Assembly (NCBI RefSeq): GCF_042649685.1
Contig: NZ_JBHRZT010000068.1
Span: 62,001-126,000 of the forward strand
From: Bacillus_BA songklensis
GTDB lineage: Bacteria > Bacillota > Bacilli > Bacillales > Bacillaceae_H
Direction of reading: 5' to 3'
DNA: 64,000 nucleotides
The position numbers and the translations under genes were made by a program. Below the pieces are notes generated by a model. That model was given only the letters and a program-made list of their open reading frames with translations, had not been told where the DNA came from and made no database searches. Shown in pieces: positions 43,610 through 51,646 of this stretch; position 1 is the stretch's first letter; every line of letters begins with the position of its first letter.

Positions 43610-44617
43610 TTATTTATCTTTAGCAATTTCTTTTCTGTTAGGGGCAAGTGGAGGCTGTTCCAACCATTTATTTTTCACCATAATATCAAACCATCCTTTT
43701 GTCACGGTTAAATTGTTTAATATAACGGTTTCGTAGTTCATAGCGAGGTCTGTTCGCATGGCTGATGCAAGACCTGTGCCGTGATATACTTGTGCAGCTT
43801 GAAACAAGAATCCAATATGATAGAGTATCAATTTATCCGAGAAAGGTGATTCCTGGGAAGCAGTTATTTCTGTCTCTAATGACATAGGAACCGGAAGATA
43901 ATCATCCTGCATTATTTTTGAAAGTGATTGTATCTGCTGATTTGAAGTTTTTTCAGTTTTCATTAAAAACTTTCTGACTTCTTTTGATTGAGTTACTTGG
44001 CTAAAGGCGATAGAAAGGGTTTTAGCCATAATGCTCTTTTTTAAGTTAAAAGAAAGACTTATGATTTCGGTTGCAGCCAGAGGGCGTTTATTACCAAAGA
44101 ATCCATCGGTAAAATCTTGGCTAGAAATAAATGTAGGATTTTTATCAGGATAAAAATAGGGGTCTCTTTGGAACTTCCCTTTTTCAAGCAATAATTCAGT
44201 AGTTAGATGGTACATCCTTTTTCCATCGTTATCACAGGAATCAAAAAACTGGCGTAAGTCCTTTCTAACTGAAACGCTAAGAGAAGTTATATGACCTATT
44301 AATCCGTGCAAAGTCATGATATATAAGTAATTTAAACAGAATATATCCGAAAACAATCTTTTAGCGCCTTTATTAATAAGATCAGATTCATTAAATCCAA
44401 TAGGAACTGGAAATCCATCGTTCTCTATAAATGTCATGATTTGTTTCTTTTGTTTATCGAAAGTCTTTATAGCGTCTTCAAAAACAGTTTTTATTGAATC
44501 ATCCTCAATAATGGACAACATATATCTATTCACTGTATCTGTCATAGTACCATTTACATACTGTGCCCAAAGGGATCCAATTTCCGCACTTGTTAGTTTT
44601 ATGTCTTCTTTTTCCAT
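43610..44617 (-). CDS. DUF3231 family protein
   Basis: 335 residues made of two similar helical halves (LTSAEIGSLWAQYVNGTMT.. and the second from about 165, LAATEIISLSFNLKKSIMA), the ferritin-like bundle arrangement of DUF3231. No signal peptide. AAAAGAGGTGAT precedes the ATG. In Bacilli these proteins are often sporulation-linked; function unknown. Confidence 0.88.
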   Translation of the reverse strand: MEKEDIKLTSAEIGSLWAQYVNGTMTDTVNRYMLSIIEDDSIKTVFEDAIKTFDKQKKQIMTFIENDGFPVPIGFNESDLINKGAKRLFSDIFCLNYLYIMTLHGLIGHITSLSVSVRKDLRQFFDSCDNDGKRMYHLTTELLLEKGKFQRDPYFYPDKNPTFISSQDFTDGFFGNKRPLAATEIISLSFNLKKSIMAKTLSIAFSQVTQSKEVRKFLMKTEKTSNQQIQSLSKIMQDDYLPVPMSLETEITASQESPFSDKLILYHIGFLFQAAQVYHGTGLASAMRTDLAMNYETVILNNLTVTKGWFDIMVKNKWLEQPPLAPNRKEIAKDK

Positions 44618-44832
44618 GAGATATCACCTCTTTTGTAAGTTGCCCGTAAAGACGGCAGAATATTACTAAAGGAACTTCGTTTTAGACTAGCAGAAGTGTT
44701 GGCTTTATTTATACTTCTACGGGATGGCAAGGTAAGCATATATTAGTCGTCATGGTTGATCATGAAGTGGCTACCGTCGTAAACCAACTTTGATATAAAA
44801 ACAACTGGATTCCAGAAGATGGAGAGAATAGA

Positions 44833-44934
44833 ATGAACTTTGTCCCATATGTATTTGAACAAACAAGAACAGGCGAACGAGCTTATGATATCTATTCACG
44901 GTTCTTACAGGATCGTATTATTTTGCTGAAGTGA
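44833..44934 (+). pseudogene. clpP: clpP 5' stub (33 codons)
   Basis: MNFVPYVFEQTRTGERAYDI then SRFLQDRIILLK and stop. This is the ClpP protease N-terminus (EQTxxGERAYDIYSRLLxDRI); full length is about 195. The ribosome site GGAGAG is intact. The fragment stops before the catalytic Ser. The 150 bases upstream hold another short frame (GKHILVVMVDHEVATVV) that I cannot assign. Confidence 0.8.
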
Positions 44935-44938
44935 ATAT

Positions 44939-44968
44939 TTGAATAATTCAAAAACTCTTTGATATAAT
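44939..44968 (+). promoter_or_regulatory. SigA promoter of the IDEAL gene
   Basis: TTGAAT, 18-base spacer, TATAAT, about 25 bases before the start codon. It overlaps the end of the clpP stub. Confidence 0.7.
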
Positions 44969-44993
44969 AGAAAAAAGGACAAGGAGTTGGTTT

Positions 44994-45194
44994 TTGTTGG
45001 AAAAATATTTGCTTCCTGCACCACAACAACCTGAAAGAAAAGTCCTGGATTCTATATTTGCTGAAATGGTGTTAAACAAAGCCCTTCGTGATTTCCGAAA
45101 AGAGCAAATCGGAAAAGAGATCGACCAGTCATTACGGGATCGAAACAAAGAAGAATTCTTACGATTAACAGAGGAATTAAAGAATATTTCTTAA
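44994..45194 (+). CDS. IDEAL domain protein
   Basis: 66 residues, almost entirely the IDEAL domain: AEMVLNKALRDFRKEQIGKEID then EEFLRLTEELKNI. Two adjacent TTG codons can start it; the first (44994) is seven bases behind AAGGAG. IDEAL domains occur in ComK-regulating and other small Bacillus proteins and are probably protein-binding. Confidence 0.85.
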   Translation: MLEKYLLPAPQQPERKVLDSIFAEMVLNKALRDFRKEQIGKEIDQSLRDRNKEEFLRLTEELKNIS

Positions 45195-45237
45195 AACTGC
45201 TGTATATGGGAACGACTTTGAGATAAAAAGAAACAAA

Positions 45238-45303
45238 CTTAACACATTGAAGTTATAGGAAATAAGGAAGCCCAATCCTCAATTTGGATATGGGCTTCTT
45301 TGT
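45238..45303 (+). repeat. A-box-like sequence and terminator
   Basis: TTAACACATTGAAGTTATAGGAAAT resembles the A-box (TTAACATAATGTTCTTTAGAGGAAGT). Then GAAGCCCA.TCC faces GGA.TGGGCTTC with a T-run. A further motif, GTGTACTTTTGCGAACA at 45312, recurs after the terminator at 37615 (GTGTGCTTTTACGAACA). Confidence 0.55.
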
Positions 45304-45564
45304 TTGAAAAGGTGTACTTTTGCGAACAGGTTATAAGTTCCAATTTTATAGTAAGACTCTTTTAATGGCTATTGTTGATGATAATAGTTGTCTTTAGTAT
45401 ATCCAGTTTATCAAGAAAACCATACAAGTAAGTATCAGCAGTAAAGACCAACATAGCCTGTTAACGACTTTTTCCCCGTTCCGAAGGAGTAAATTGAAAC
45501 TGCTGATAGAGTTATAATAAAGGTAAACCGGCTCTATTCAGTAACATAAGGGTGGTGACTTTCT

Positions 45565-45714
45565 ATGAAAAATCGTGATAAAAGGCGAAAAAAGAAACGT
45601 GACTTTTTAAAGGATTACTTGAAAAACAAGTTGAAAAATTGGAAACCTAAACTTGGTAAAGAACCTGCATCTAACCTTAAAACGTCAGAACAACAGAATA
45701 GGGACCTGGATTAA
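45565..45714 (+). CDS. Small basic protein (49 aa)
   Basis: ATG with GGGTGGTGA upstream. KNRDKRRKKKRDFLKDYLKN at the start, then a Lys-rich helix and a polar tail ending QQNRDLD. Strongly basic N-terminal half suggests nucleic acid or membrane surface binding (inference). Not recognised. Confidence 0.65.
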   Translation: MKNRDKRRKKKRDFLKDYLKNKLKNWKPKLGKEPASNLKTSEQQNRDLD

Positions 45715-45825
45715 AAAGCAGTTAATTTAGCCAACTTCTTTTTTTACCATCCAATATATTTTATTCAACAAAACAATTACATCCAATATGTTTCATTCAC
45801 AACTTTTCTATACAAAAATCAAAAA

Positions 45826-45903
45826 CTCCTTGATAATCAAGGAGTTTCTCTTATTCTATATGGTTCTGGTGAATGCAACATAATAAAAAGCATTATGTTG
45901 CAT
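45826..45903. repeat. Terminator plus perfect palindrome P5
   Basis: AAAAACTCCTTGAT/ATCAAGGAGTTT hairpin, then at 45873-45903 ATGCAACATAAT, loop AAAAAGC, ATTATGTTGCAT. The stem equals that of P4 at 27965, 18 kb away. Confidence 0.85.
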
Positions 45904-45918
45904 TGATAAAAGAACTAT

Positions 45919-46314
45919 TTAATGGATCATTCCATATTTTGAGAGTTGCCACTTTAAATCAAATAATAATTGATCCACCTCTATTATAGTGGTGTCAAAT
46001 CCATTCCAAAAAACAGATGATAAGATTCCCTCTTTTTTCATGGCTATTAGAAACTCATTCATGAATTGATCTAAAGGGATAGCTATAATCTTACAATCAT
46101 CCATATCTTCTTCCAAGCAGCACTGAGCATACTCTTTAAAAGGCCAAACAGGAACCAAGATTTTATCTTCTTCATCTCCAGCCATCTTAATATGATTGCT
46201 TTGATCTAATACTATCCAAACCTCCTGAGACTTAGAAACTCGTTGAATAAAGTATTCATAACGGATTTTAGCAGGAGCTTTAACAAATTGCTGAAATTCT
46301 CTTGTTTCCAACAT
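45919..46314 (-). CDS. DUF2750 domain protein
   Basis: 131 residues. YEYFIQRVSKSQEVWIVLDQ, VPVWPFKEYAQCC and DQLLFDLKWQLSKYG match DUF2750 (immunity-like or SUKH-neighbour small proteins). AAAAGGAGGG upstream. No toxin gene adjoins. Function unknown. Confidence 0.8.
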   Translation of the reverse strand: MLETREFQQFVKAPAKIRYEYFIQRVSKSQEVWIVLDQSNHIKMAGDEEDKILVPVWPFKEYAQCCLEEDMDDCKIIAIPLDQFMNEFLIAMKKEGILSSVFWNGFDTTIIEVDQLLFDLKWQLSKYGMIH

Positions 46315-46500
46315 ATCGTTTCCCTCCTTTTCATTCTAAAAATTCGGAATATTACATTCATTATAGCTATACCGGCGAAATATGTATGCAAAAATTTCAT
46401 TCTTTTTCCCTTTTAAAAAAAGAATAGTATCTTTGATTAAACGATTACCAAATATATGTGTGTCAAGAGTGTTTCTGATTGCGTGTCATATTCACCCTGG

Positions 46501-46527
46501 TTAACATAGCAATCGTTAAAGGAAGTT
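46501..46527 (+). repeat. A-box copy
   Basis: TTAACATAGCAATCGTTAAAGGAAGT, matching the A-box text at 37549, 50321 and 25912. Confidence 0.5.
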
Positions 46528-46533
46528 GACGTA

Positions 46534-47040
46534 TCAATCTAAAAATAAAGACATATTAATCAGATCAGCGTATTCGCCCTTACTAAATTTGATTTGTTTC
46601 TTTAACCTTCCTTCCTCTTGAAATCCCATCTTTTGATATAAAGCAATAGCTGCATCATTTCCTGAAATAACTTGTAAACAAATCTTCTCAATTTCTTTTG
46701 TGCTCTTAGCCCAAGTGATTAAAGCCCGAATCATCCGTTTTCCAATTCCTCGACCACGGTATTTGTCTTGGACTCCTACAGCAAATTCTCCCGTATGTGA
46801 ATTTCTTATCTTTCCCCCACGTACAAATAGTAAATCTCCAATAATTTCGCCTTGGTCTTCAGCTACTATAATAAGATTCCGTTGTTGATAGATGTCTGCA
46901 ATCCATTTTTCTTGAGATTCTTTAGTAGCTTTATACTCCTCTAATGTGGTCAGGGTAAAATAGCTGTTTTCTAAAACAGTTCTTGCATGTCCTATAAGCC
47001 CTTGTGCATCTTCTAAAGTCGCTTCTCGAATTTGTATCAT
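46534..47040 (-). CDS. GNAT family N-acetyltransferase
   Basis: 168 residues. Acetyl-CoA loop DKYRGRGIGKRMI near residue 95 and YQKMGFQEEGRLKK at the C-terminal strand. Closest in style to RimI/phosphinothricin-type acetyltransferases. Substrate unknown. Stand-alone. Confidence 0.9.
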   Translation of the reverse strand: MIQIREATLEDAQGLIGHARTVLENSYFTLTTLEEYKATKESQEKWIADIYQQRNLIIVAEDQGEIIGDLLFVRGGKIRNSHTGEFAVGVQDKYRGRGIGKRMIRALITWAKSTKEIEKICLQVISGNDAAIALYQKMGFQEEGRLKKQIKFSKGEYADLINMSLFLD

Positions 47041-47325
47041 CCTTAGTCTCCCCTTTTCTATATTTTTCTTATCTAATTAGAGAAAGTATGACGTCTCAAT
47101 CCTTTTCTGAAATGAATACCATATACAAGCCTAGTTAACATAATCAATTTTATCAGAAATACACGACCCCGGATTTTCATTGAATCTGAGGTCGCTGTAA
47201 CATAATATAATGTCCACTTCATTGCACTTGTAAAAAGAGGTAATCATGGTCAACACATTGTTAAAGATTATTATTTACCACGAATCTGGATTGACTCAAA
47301 AGGGAGAGAATGGGCAGCCATGAAT

Positions 47326-47424
47326 AGTATGTTTAGTCCATCATCAGCTTTTATACTAATTATTTATGTTTCACTAAACAAAGTCCCCTCTTCATCATGG
47401 AGCAACTTTAATCTGCTAAAAACG
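47326..47424. repeat. Direct repeat, left copy, flanking the desaturase gene
   Basis: About 99 bases, starting AGTATGTTTAGTC, containing CAGCTTTTATACTAATTATT and a CTCC..GGAG hairpin. It overlaps the stop codon of the desaturase gene and is about 85 percent alike the copy at 48460-48557 by eye. Confidence 0.8.
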
Positions 47425-48294
47425 ATCTCTCACACGTTTAAGCCTTGCATGGTACTTGAGTATATCCTGCCGTGCTTTCTCAGCTTCAGGAGCGATTGGC
47501 CTTAGCTTCTCCAATTCCCAATACTCAACAATCACATCTAATACTTGGTCGAAATATTCCAACGGCCCATAATTGGCTTCTTTTGCGATGATGGACATTC
47601 GATCTTCGAAATCAGGCATAACAGTACCCGGCATTTGGAAGTTCTTAATAACATGACCAAGATAATAACAATAATTCGGTTCCAATCGCAGGTGGAGTTT
47701 TATGACATCTCGATAAAAAGCGTAATGAAGAATTTCGTCTTTGGCCAGCCTTCTAAGGAGGGTGGCCAAATCTTTATCATGTTCTCCCGCCACTTTCGCC
47801 ACATTATTATAAAAAACCATTGTTGCCAATTCTTGAAGTGAAGTATACACCATCGTTTCAAACGGAGTATGAAAATCCGGCTGCCACCCTCCTTCTACCG
47901 TTTGCTTATGCAATTGGCGAAGGCGTTTAGGGTCTACGTTTCTCGTGATCAAAAGGTAGGTCTCCAAAAGGTTTGAATGCTGGTCTTCTTCCGCTGTCCA
48001 TGTATGGACAAAATCCTGGATGACAGAGAGCGATCCTTTAAAGGTTTGGTCTAGATGGGATGTGAACCAAGGCAGATTGACTTCGGTCAAAAGAGCGGTC
48101 TCTACTGCGGTAATCACTCCCTGGGGAAGTGTCACTTGGCTTGGATCCCATGGTACTCTTCGGAAATCCTGTGCCTTGTCCCAAGGCAAAAAGTCGTGGT
48201 ATCCCCAATCTATTTTTTCCACTCTTTTCTTGTGTTCATCATAAAGTTCCTTCAACTTTGGTTCAAGCCTAAAGTCTAAATGGTTCGTTAGCAA
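47416..48294 (-). CDS. Acyl-ACP desaturase (diiron, type 2)
   Basis: Introduces a double bond into acyl chains on ACP. 292 residues from the TTG at 48294, which has GGAGG six bases upstream; the longer frame has no ribosome site. Two diiron motifs, TAEEDQHSN and KDEILHYA, in a ferritin-like bundle. Soluble, in contrast to the membrane Des of B. subtilis. Flanked by 99-bp direct repeats. Near cold-inducible genes, which fits a role in membrane fluidity (inference). Confidence 0.9.
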   Translation of the reverse strand: MLTNHLDFRLEPKLKELYDEHKKRVEKIDWGYHDFLPWDKAQDFRRVPWDPSQVTLPQGVITAVETALLTEVNLPWFTSHLDQTFKGSLSVIQDFVHTWTAEEDQHSNLLETYLLITRNVDPKRLRQLHKQTVEGGWQPDFHTPFETMVYTSLQELATMVFYNNVAKVAGEHDKDLATLLRRLAKDEILHYAFYRDVIKLHLRLEPNYCYYLGHVIKNFQMPGTVMPDFEDRMSIIAKEANYGPLEYFDQVLDVIVEYWELEKLRPIAPEAEKARQDILKYHARLKRVRDRF

Positions 48295-48459
48295 ATGTCT
48301 TCCTCCTCTGTTTCTACTATTCCTAATAAATCTATTAGAGTCGAAAAATAAGATCATTTCCGACAAATTTTGGGACAACTTGGAAATCACATCAATCGTT
48401 TTCACATACATAAACTCCAGTTAAGTTATCGAAATATGGACATGATCGATTCTTTTTAA

Positions 48460-48557
48460 AGTATGTTTAGTCGATCGTCAGCTTTTATACTAATTATTTA
48501 TGTTTTACTAAACAAAACTCCTTCTTCATCAAGGAGCAAATTTAATCTGTTTTTGTA
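48460..48557. repeat. Direct repeat, right copy
   Basis: AGTATGTTTAGTCGATCGTC, then CAGCTTTTATACTAATTATT and the terminator-like hairpin CTCCTT/AAGGAG. Mate of 47326-47424. Confidence 0.8.
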
Positions 48558-48609
48558 ATCGTCAATCATAATATAAAGATTGGATCGTTGTACAAGCCAT
48601 AGATATCAA

Positions 48610-48810
48610 TCAGCTTCGATGGGGATTAGGAGGTAACTTTTCTAAAAGACGTTCTCCAGCTCTCATTTTATGACCACATAAAGGACAATTTTGATGATTC
48701 TCATAAGAGAAATCTTTTCTCATCCAACCAATACAGTCTTCTGATTCACATTCCCAAACCTCTATTTGTTCTTTAGGTAATGGTTCTTGATTCTTTCTAC
48801 TATAATACAT
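48610..48810 (-). CDS. ydjO: Cold-inducible protein YdjO
   Basis: 66 residues, YSRKNQEPLPKEQIEVWEC at the start as in B. subtilis YdjO. Four Cys (CESEDC and CPLC) suggest a zinc knuckle. AAGAGGAG upstream. In B. subtilis YdjO is cold-induced; here it lies between a desaturase and a csp gene. Confidence 0.85.
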   Translation of the reverse strand: MYYSRKNQEPLPKEQIEVWECESEDCIGWMRKDFSYENHQNCPLCGHKMRAGERLLEKLPPNPHRS

Positions 48811-49275
48811 GATGTCATCACTACTCCTCTTATATATTATTCTATCTCAAAAACCAATATAGAACCCTACTTATATTTCCACATTACTCTATAAACTGAT
48901 TAATTTGATAAGAGAGTGACTATGTATACGCTATACAAAACTAATTAACATCATGATTTTTAGAGGATCTAACCAACAAAAGAGCCCTTATATAACGGGT
49001 TTAAGGAAGAGTAGAGGCATAAAAGACAATGCAACATAATAATCATCATGTTTTATTCGATTATTCATAAAAAAGAATTAGAAGCCTTCTCTTTTATTTG
49101 CAGACTCATGCTCGCTTAGCTACTAAGCATTCACTTTTTTGATCCTCACTATCGCCCATTCCAAATTCATCAGCAACCTTCTTTCATAATTAAAAAGAGA
49201 AATTAGCTTTTTACCTTTATCTAAATTAATTAAAGTTGGCCTTTTCAGTTAATTGCTATTGTTTCCTCCATCTGT
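48811..49275. other. Intergenic stretch with A-box and P6
   Basis: A-box copy at 48944-48970 (TTAACATCATGATTTTTAGAGGA) and half palindrome P6 at 49029-49056 (ATGCAACATAAT..ATGTTTTAT). No gene seen. Confidence 0.55.
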
Positions 49276-49414
49276 TATAATAAAAGTAATTATTTTTGTT
49301 CGGTATAGGTTGGATAGCAGAACTGTCTTAAAAAGAAGGTTTCGTCTTGAAAAATTATGTTTGGGCAAGGGTAGTAATACAATTGTGGAATATTCCACAA
49401 CAGGAGGCAATATT
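49276..49414 (+). promoter_or_regulatory. Conserved csp leader with 18-bp palindrome
   Basis: Same text as upstream of the other csp gene. Here the palindrome is TTGTGGAATATTCCACAA, perfect over 18 bp, placed directly before CAGGAGG. Confidence 0.75.
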
Positions 49415-49615
49415 ATGACACAAGGTACAGTAAAATGGTTTAATGCAGAAAAAGGGTTTGGATTCATCGAAGTAGAAGGCCAAGACGATGTATTCGTACA
49501 CTTCAGCGCTATCCAAGATGAAGGTTTCAAATCATTAGACGAAGGGCAAAAAGTTACTTTTGATATTGAACAAGGTCAACGTGGAGCACAAGCTGCTAAC
49601 GTTCGTAAAGCATAA
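49415..49615 (+). CDS. csp: Cold-shock protein, CspA/CspB type
   Basis: 66 residues, differing from the left copy at only a handful of positions (AEKGFGFIEVEGQDD against ADKGFGFIESEGGED). RNP1 and RNP2 intact. Followed by a terminator at 49625-49662. Confidence 0.97.
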   Translation: MTQGTVKWFNAEKGFGFIEVEGQDDVFVHFSAIQDEGFKSLDEGQKVTFDIEQGQRGAQAANVRKA

Positions 49616-49624
49616 TTAAAAGTG

Positions 49625-49662
49625 ATTATAAAAAAAGACTCCCATGTGGAGTCTTTTTGTGT
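49625..49662 (+). terminator. Terminator of the right csp gene
   Basis: AAAAAGACTCC.CATG.GGAGTCTTTTT hairpin, near copy of the one at 42790. Confidence 0.8.
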
Positions 49663-49770
49663 TCACCTTTAATCCAAACTAACTAAATAAAGTCACTTAC
49701 TGTTATGCACTCTTTTTTCCGAATAAGGTCTTTCCTTCCATTATGTTACATAGCGATTATTATACTGCCT

Positions 49771-50139
49771 TTAGTCGAAGAACTGTTCCACTCTGTCTAA
49801 GACTTTACGATCCTCCGACGTCAGCCTCTTAGGCTTCATTGGAGAAGCGATTTGAATAAGATTTAATGGTTCGTGTGATAAAATTTCAAGATAGAAAGGA
49901 TTAGAAGCACGGTTCCCAGCTAAATATCCTTTCAAAATCTTCAGCTTTTTGGTCGAACCTGTAATCAATCCATCATAATTCCATTCGATTTCGTTTTGAT
50001 ATTTTGCGTCTAGTCTTTCCTTTAAGGCCAGTGCCTCCGACACAGCCTCTTGTGGTGTGCTAAAGAAAGAATTAGCCCTCTTCATTCCCGCTTTTTTGAT
50101 TCCATCGCCTGCTTTGGCTTGATATACTTTTACTGTCAT
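49771..50139 (-). CDS. Hypothetical protein (122 aa)
   Basis: Start at ATG 50139 with AAAGGATGA upstream; the frame upstream of it is open but has no ribosome site. Basic soluble protein: VKVYQAKAGDGIKKAGMKRA, STPQEAVSEALALKERLD, and a C-terminal helix SEDRKVLDRVEQFFD. Not recognised. Confidence 0.65.
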   Translation of the reverse strand: MTVKVYQAKAGDGIKKAGMKRANSFFSTPQEAVSEALALKERLDAKYQNEIEWNYDGLITGSTKKLKILKGYLAGNRASNPFYLEILSHEPLNLIQIASPMKPKRLTSEDRKVLDRVEQFFD

Positions 50140-50316
50140 ATTGGTCATCCTTTCCGTGTTGGTCTCACGCCTTCTGCCGGTGAGTATACACACCAGAAGA
50201 CCAAAGAAATCGATTCCTTCTCTTTTAGTATACAACTTATTCCTAGTTATTGCCAATTTTTCAAAGGAGTAGAGATAAGGGATCATTGATTTTAGCTTTG
50301 TATAAATTATTCAAAT

Positions 50317-50390
50317 TTAGTTACCATAACATCTGTTAGAGGAAGTCAAAAAAGAGCTATCAGATTCCATGTTAATCTGATAGTTTCCCA
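50317..50390 (+). repeat. A-box followed by terminator
   Basis: TTACCATAACATCTGTTAGAGGAAGTC, then CTATCAGATT/AATCTGATAG hairpin with TTT. Directly upstream of the IS6 remnant. Confidence 0.6.
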
Positions 50391-50417
50391 GTGTAATATT
50401 CCTTTTGGTTATATTAA

Positions 50418-50700
50418 ATGCCCGCGTTAGCCGCCCATGAGAAGATAAACGATTCGTGGAGAATCGATGAATCTAGCATTAAGGCGAATGCAGAATGGAT
50501 GTACCTGTACTACGCAGTGGACTCTGAGAGAGGTACCATTGATTTTTCCTTAAGCAAAACAAGAGAAAAAAGCTGTAAGGCACTTCGTGAAAAAAACTTT
50601 GTCCTAGACTTCATGGCTTTGCAATCCATAAGACCTGGCTTACCCTGGAGTGATTAAAAAGTTAAAGAAAGAAAAAGCATGCCTGAGAGCATGCAAATTA
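50418..50700 (+). mobile_element. IS6/IS26-family transposase remnant
   Basis: SWRIDESSIKANAEWMYLYY then AVDSERGTIDFSLSKTREK: the catalytic DDE core start of IS6-family transposases (usually SWRVDETYIKVKGxWxYLYRAVD). After a frameshift DLAYPGVIKKLKKE follows. Both ends and the middle are lost; ends in a GCATGC hairpin at 50676-50693. Confidence 0.85.
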
Positions 50701-50714
50701 GATAAATTCGATAT

Positions 50715-50837
50715 TTAAGCAATACCGTAGAGCAAGATCATCCATTCATCAGAAGGCGTATTCACACCATGTTCTTCTGTTTCTTCACACAATTCTAAAC
50801 AAATTGTTTTAATATCGTCGAAATCGGCACAGGACAT
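50715..50837 (-). CDS. Small acidic protein (40 aa)
   Basis: ATG with AAAAGGAGGG nine bases upstream, the best ribosome site of the region. SCADFDDIKTICLELCEETE then a tail ending LLYGIA. Three Cys in the N-terminal half. Not recognised. Very likely translated. Confidence 0.65.
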   Translation of the reverse strand: MSCADFDDIKTICLELCEETEEHGVNTPSDEWMILLYGIA

Positions 50838-50951
50838 AATTTTCCCTCCTTTTATAATTAATTAGAATTTTCTGGTATTATTATCCAGCTTTTATCGAAT
50901 GGTGTAAAGGACTGAAATTTACACATATAAGGGGTTGATTCTGATGTGAAA

Positions 50952-51163
50952 AATTTATCAGATTTGGATATAGTGGATTTTGTTATGAACCAGACATAAA
51001 AAATGTAGAGACGGAAATGCATAAATGGTTGCTACCGCCTCTTTTCATGATTCCTGGATTTCATGCACAGCGTGCAGCAACTTTTGATCACGTTCCTCTA
51101 CTTCTACATCAAAAAATGCCTGTAAAAAATGGTTTACAGCCTGGAGCAATCATTTATGTATGA
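50952..51163 (+). pseudogene. Unassigned open frame without start (about 70 codons)
   Basis: Open from after a TGA to a TGA at 51161: FCYEPDIKNVETEMHKWLLP then MIPGFHAQRAATFDHVPLLL and AIIYV. Looks like coding DNA but has no start or ribosome site; terminator AGCAATCA/TGATTGCT with TTTTTTT follows at 51150-51176. Gene fragment of unknown family. A second open stretch, 51200-51370, is similar in kind. Confidence 0.35.
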
Positions 51164-51436
51164 TTGCTTTTTTTGTATAGGAATAATCATTATGTGTTTT
51201 TAGGGACATGTACCTTTCCCTAAAGAATCAATTTTTCATATATCTATTAAAGAAAAGTCATATAAGGATTCCTCTCATCAATGTATTAAAGGGCTCCCAT
51301 TGCCATTAGCCGAATGTTTAAACGTACAAATACAACAAAATATGGATTGGACAACCCCAATCAAATGAGGCCCCCTTAATCATTAAGGGGGGCGATCTTT
51401 ACCAAGAAAAGATGTATTCACAGATTTCATATAATG

Positions 51437-51646
51437 TATATAAGTCCCACTTAATTTTTTAACCTCTGTCACCAGGCCTGCTTCTATTTGCGTCTTTCTG
51501 TTTTTTCACCTTGAACAAGCTTACAAAGGTTCTCGTATAAGCGGCTGACAAGAACCCGCAAGGCAGATTGGCGGCCGCTTATGCGTAAAGAATTTAAAAT
51601 GAGGGGTTTTGCCCATGTTAAATTCTTTATGTGGATTTATATATAC
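51437..51646 (+). repeat. 210-bp two-hairpin repeat, copy R3a
   Basis: Conserved 5' part (ACTTAATTTTTTAACCTCTG, TTCTATTTGCGTCTTTCTG), first stem AAGCGGCTG...GCCGCTT, then GCGTAAAG and second stem TAAAGAATTTAA..TTAAATTCTTTA. Followed head to tail by R3b. Confidence 0.85.

Noticed and set aside
44725..44815. Open frame GKHILVVMVDHEVATVV upstream of the clpP stub
   Set aside because: No start codon context or family match; may be a fragment but cannot be supported.
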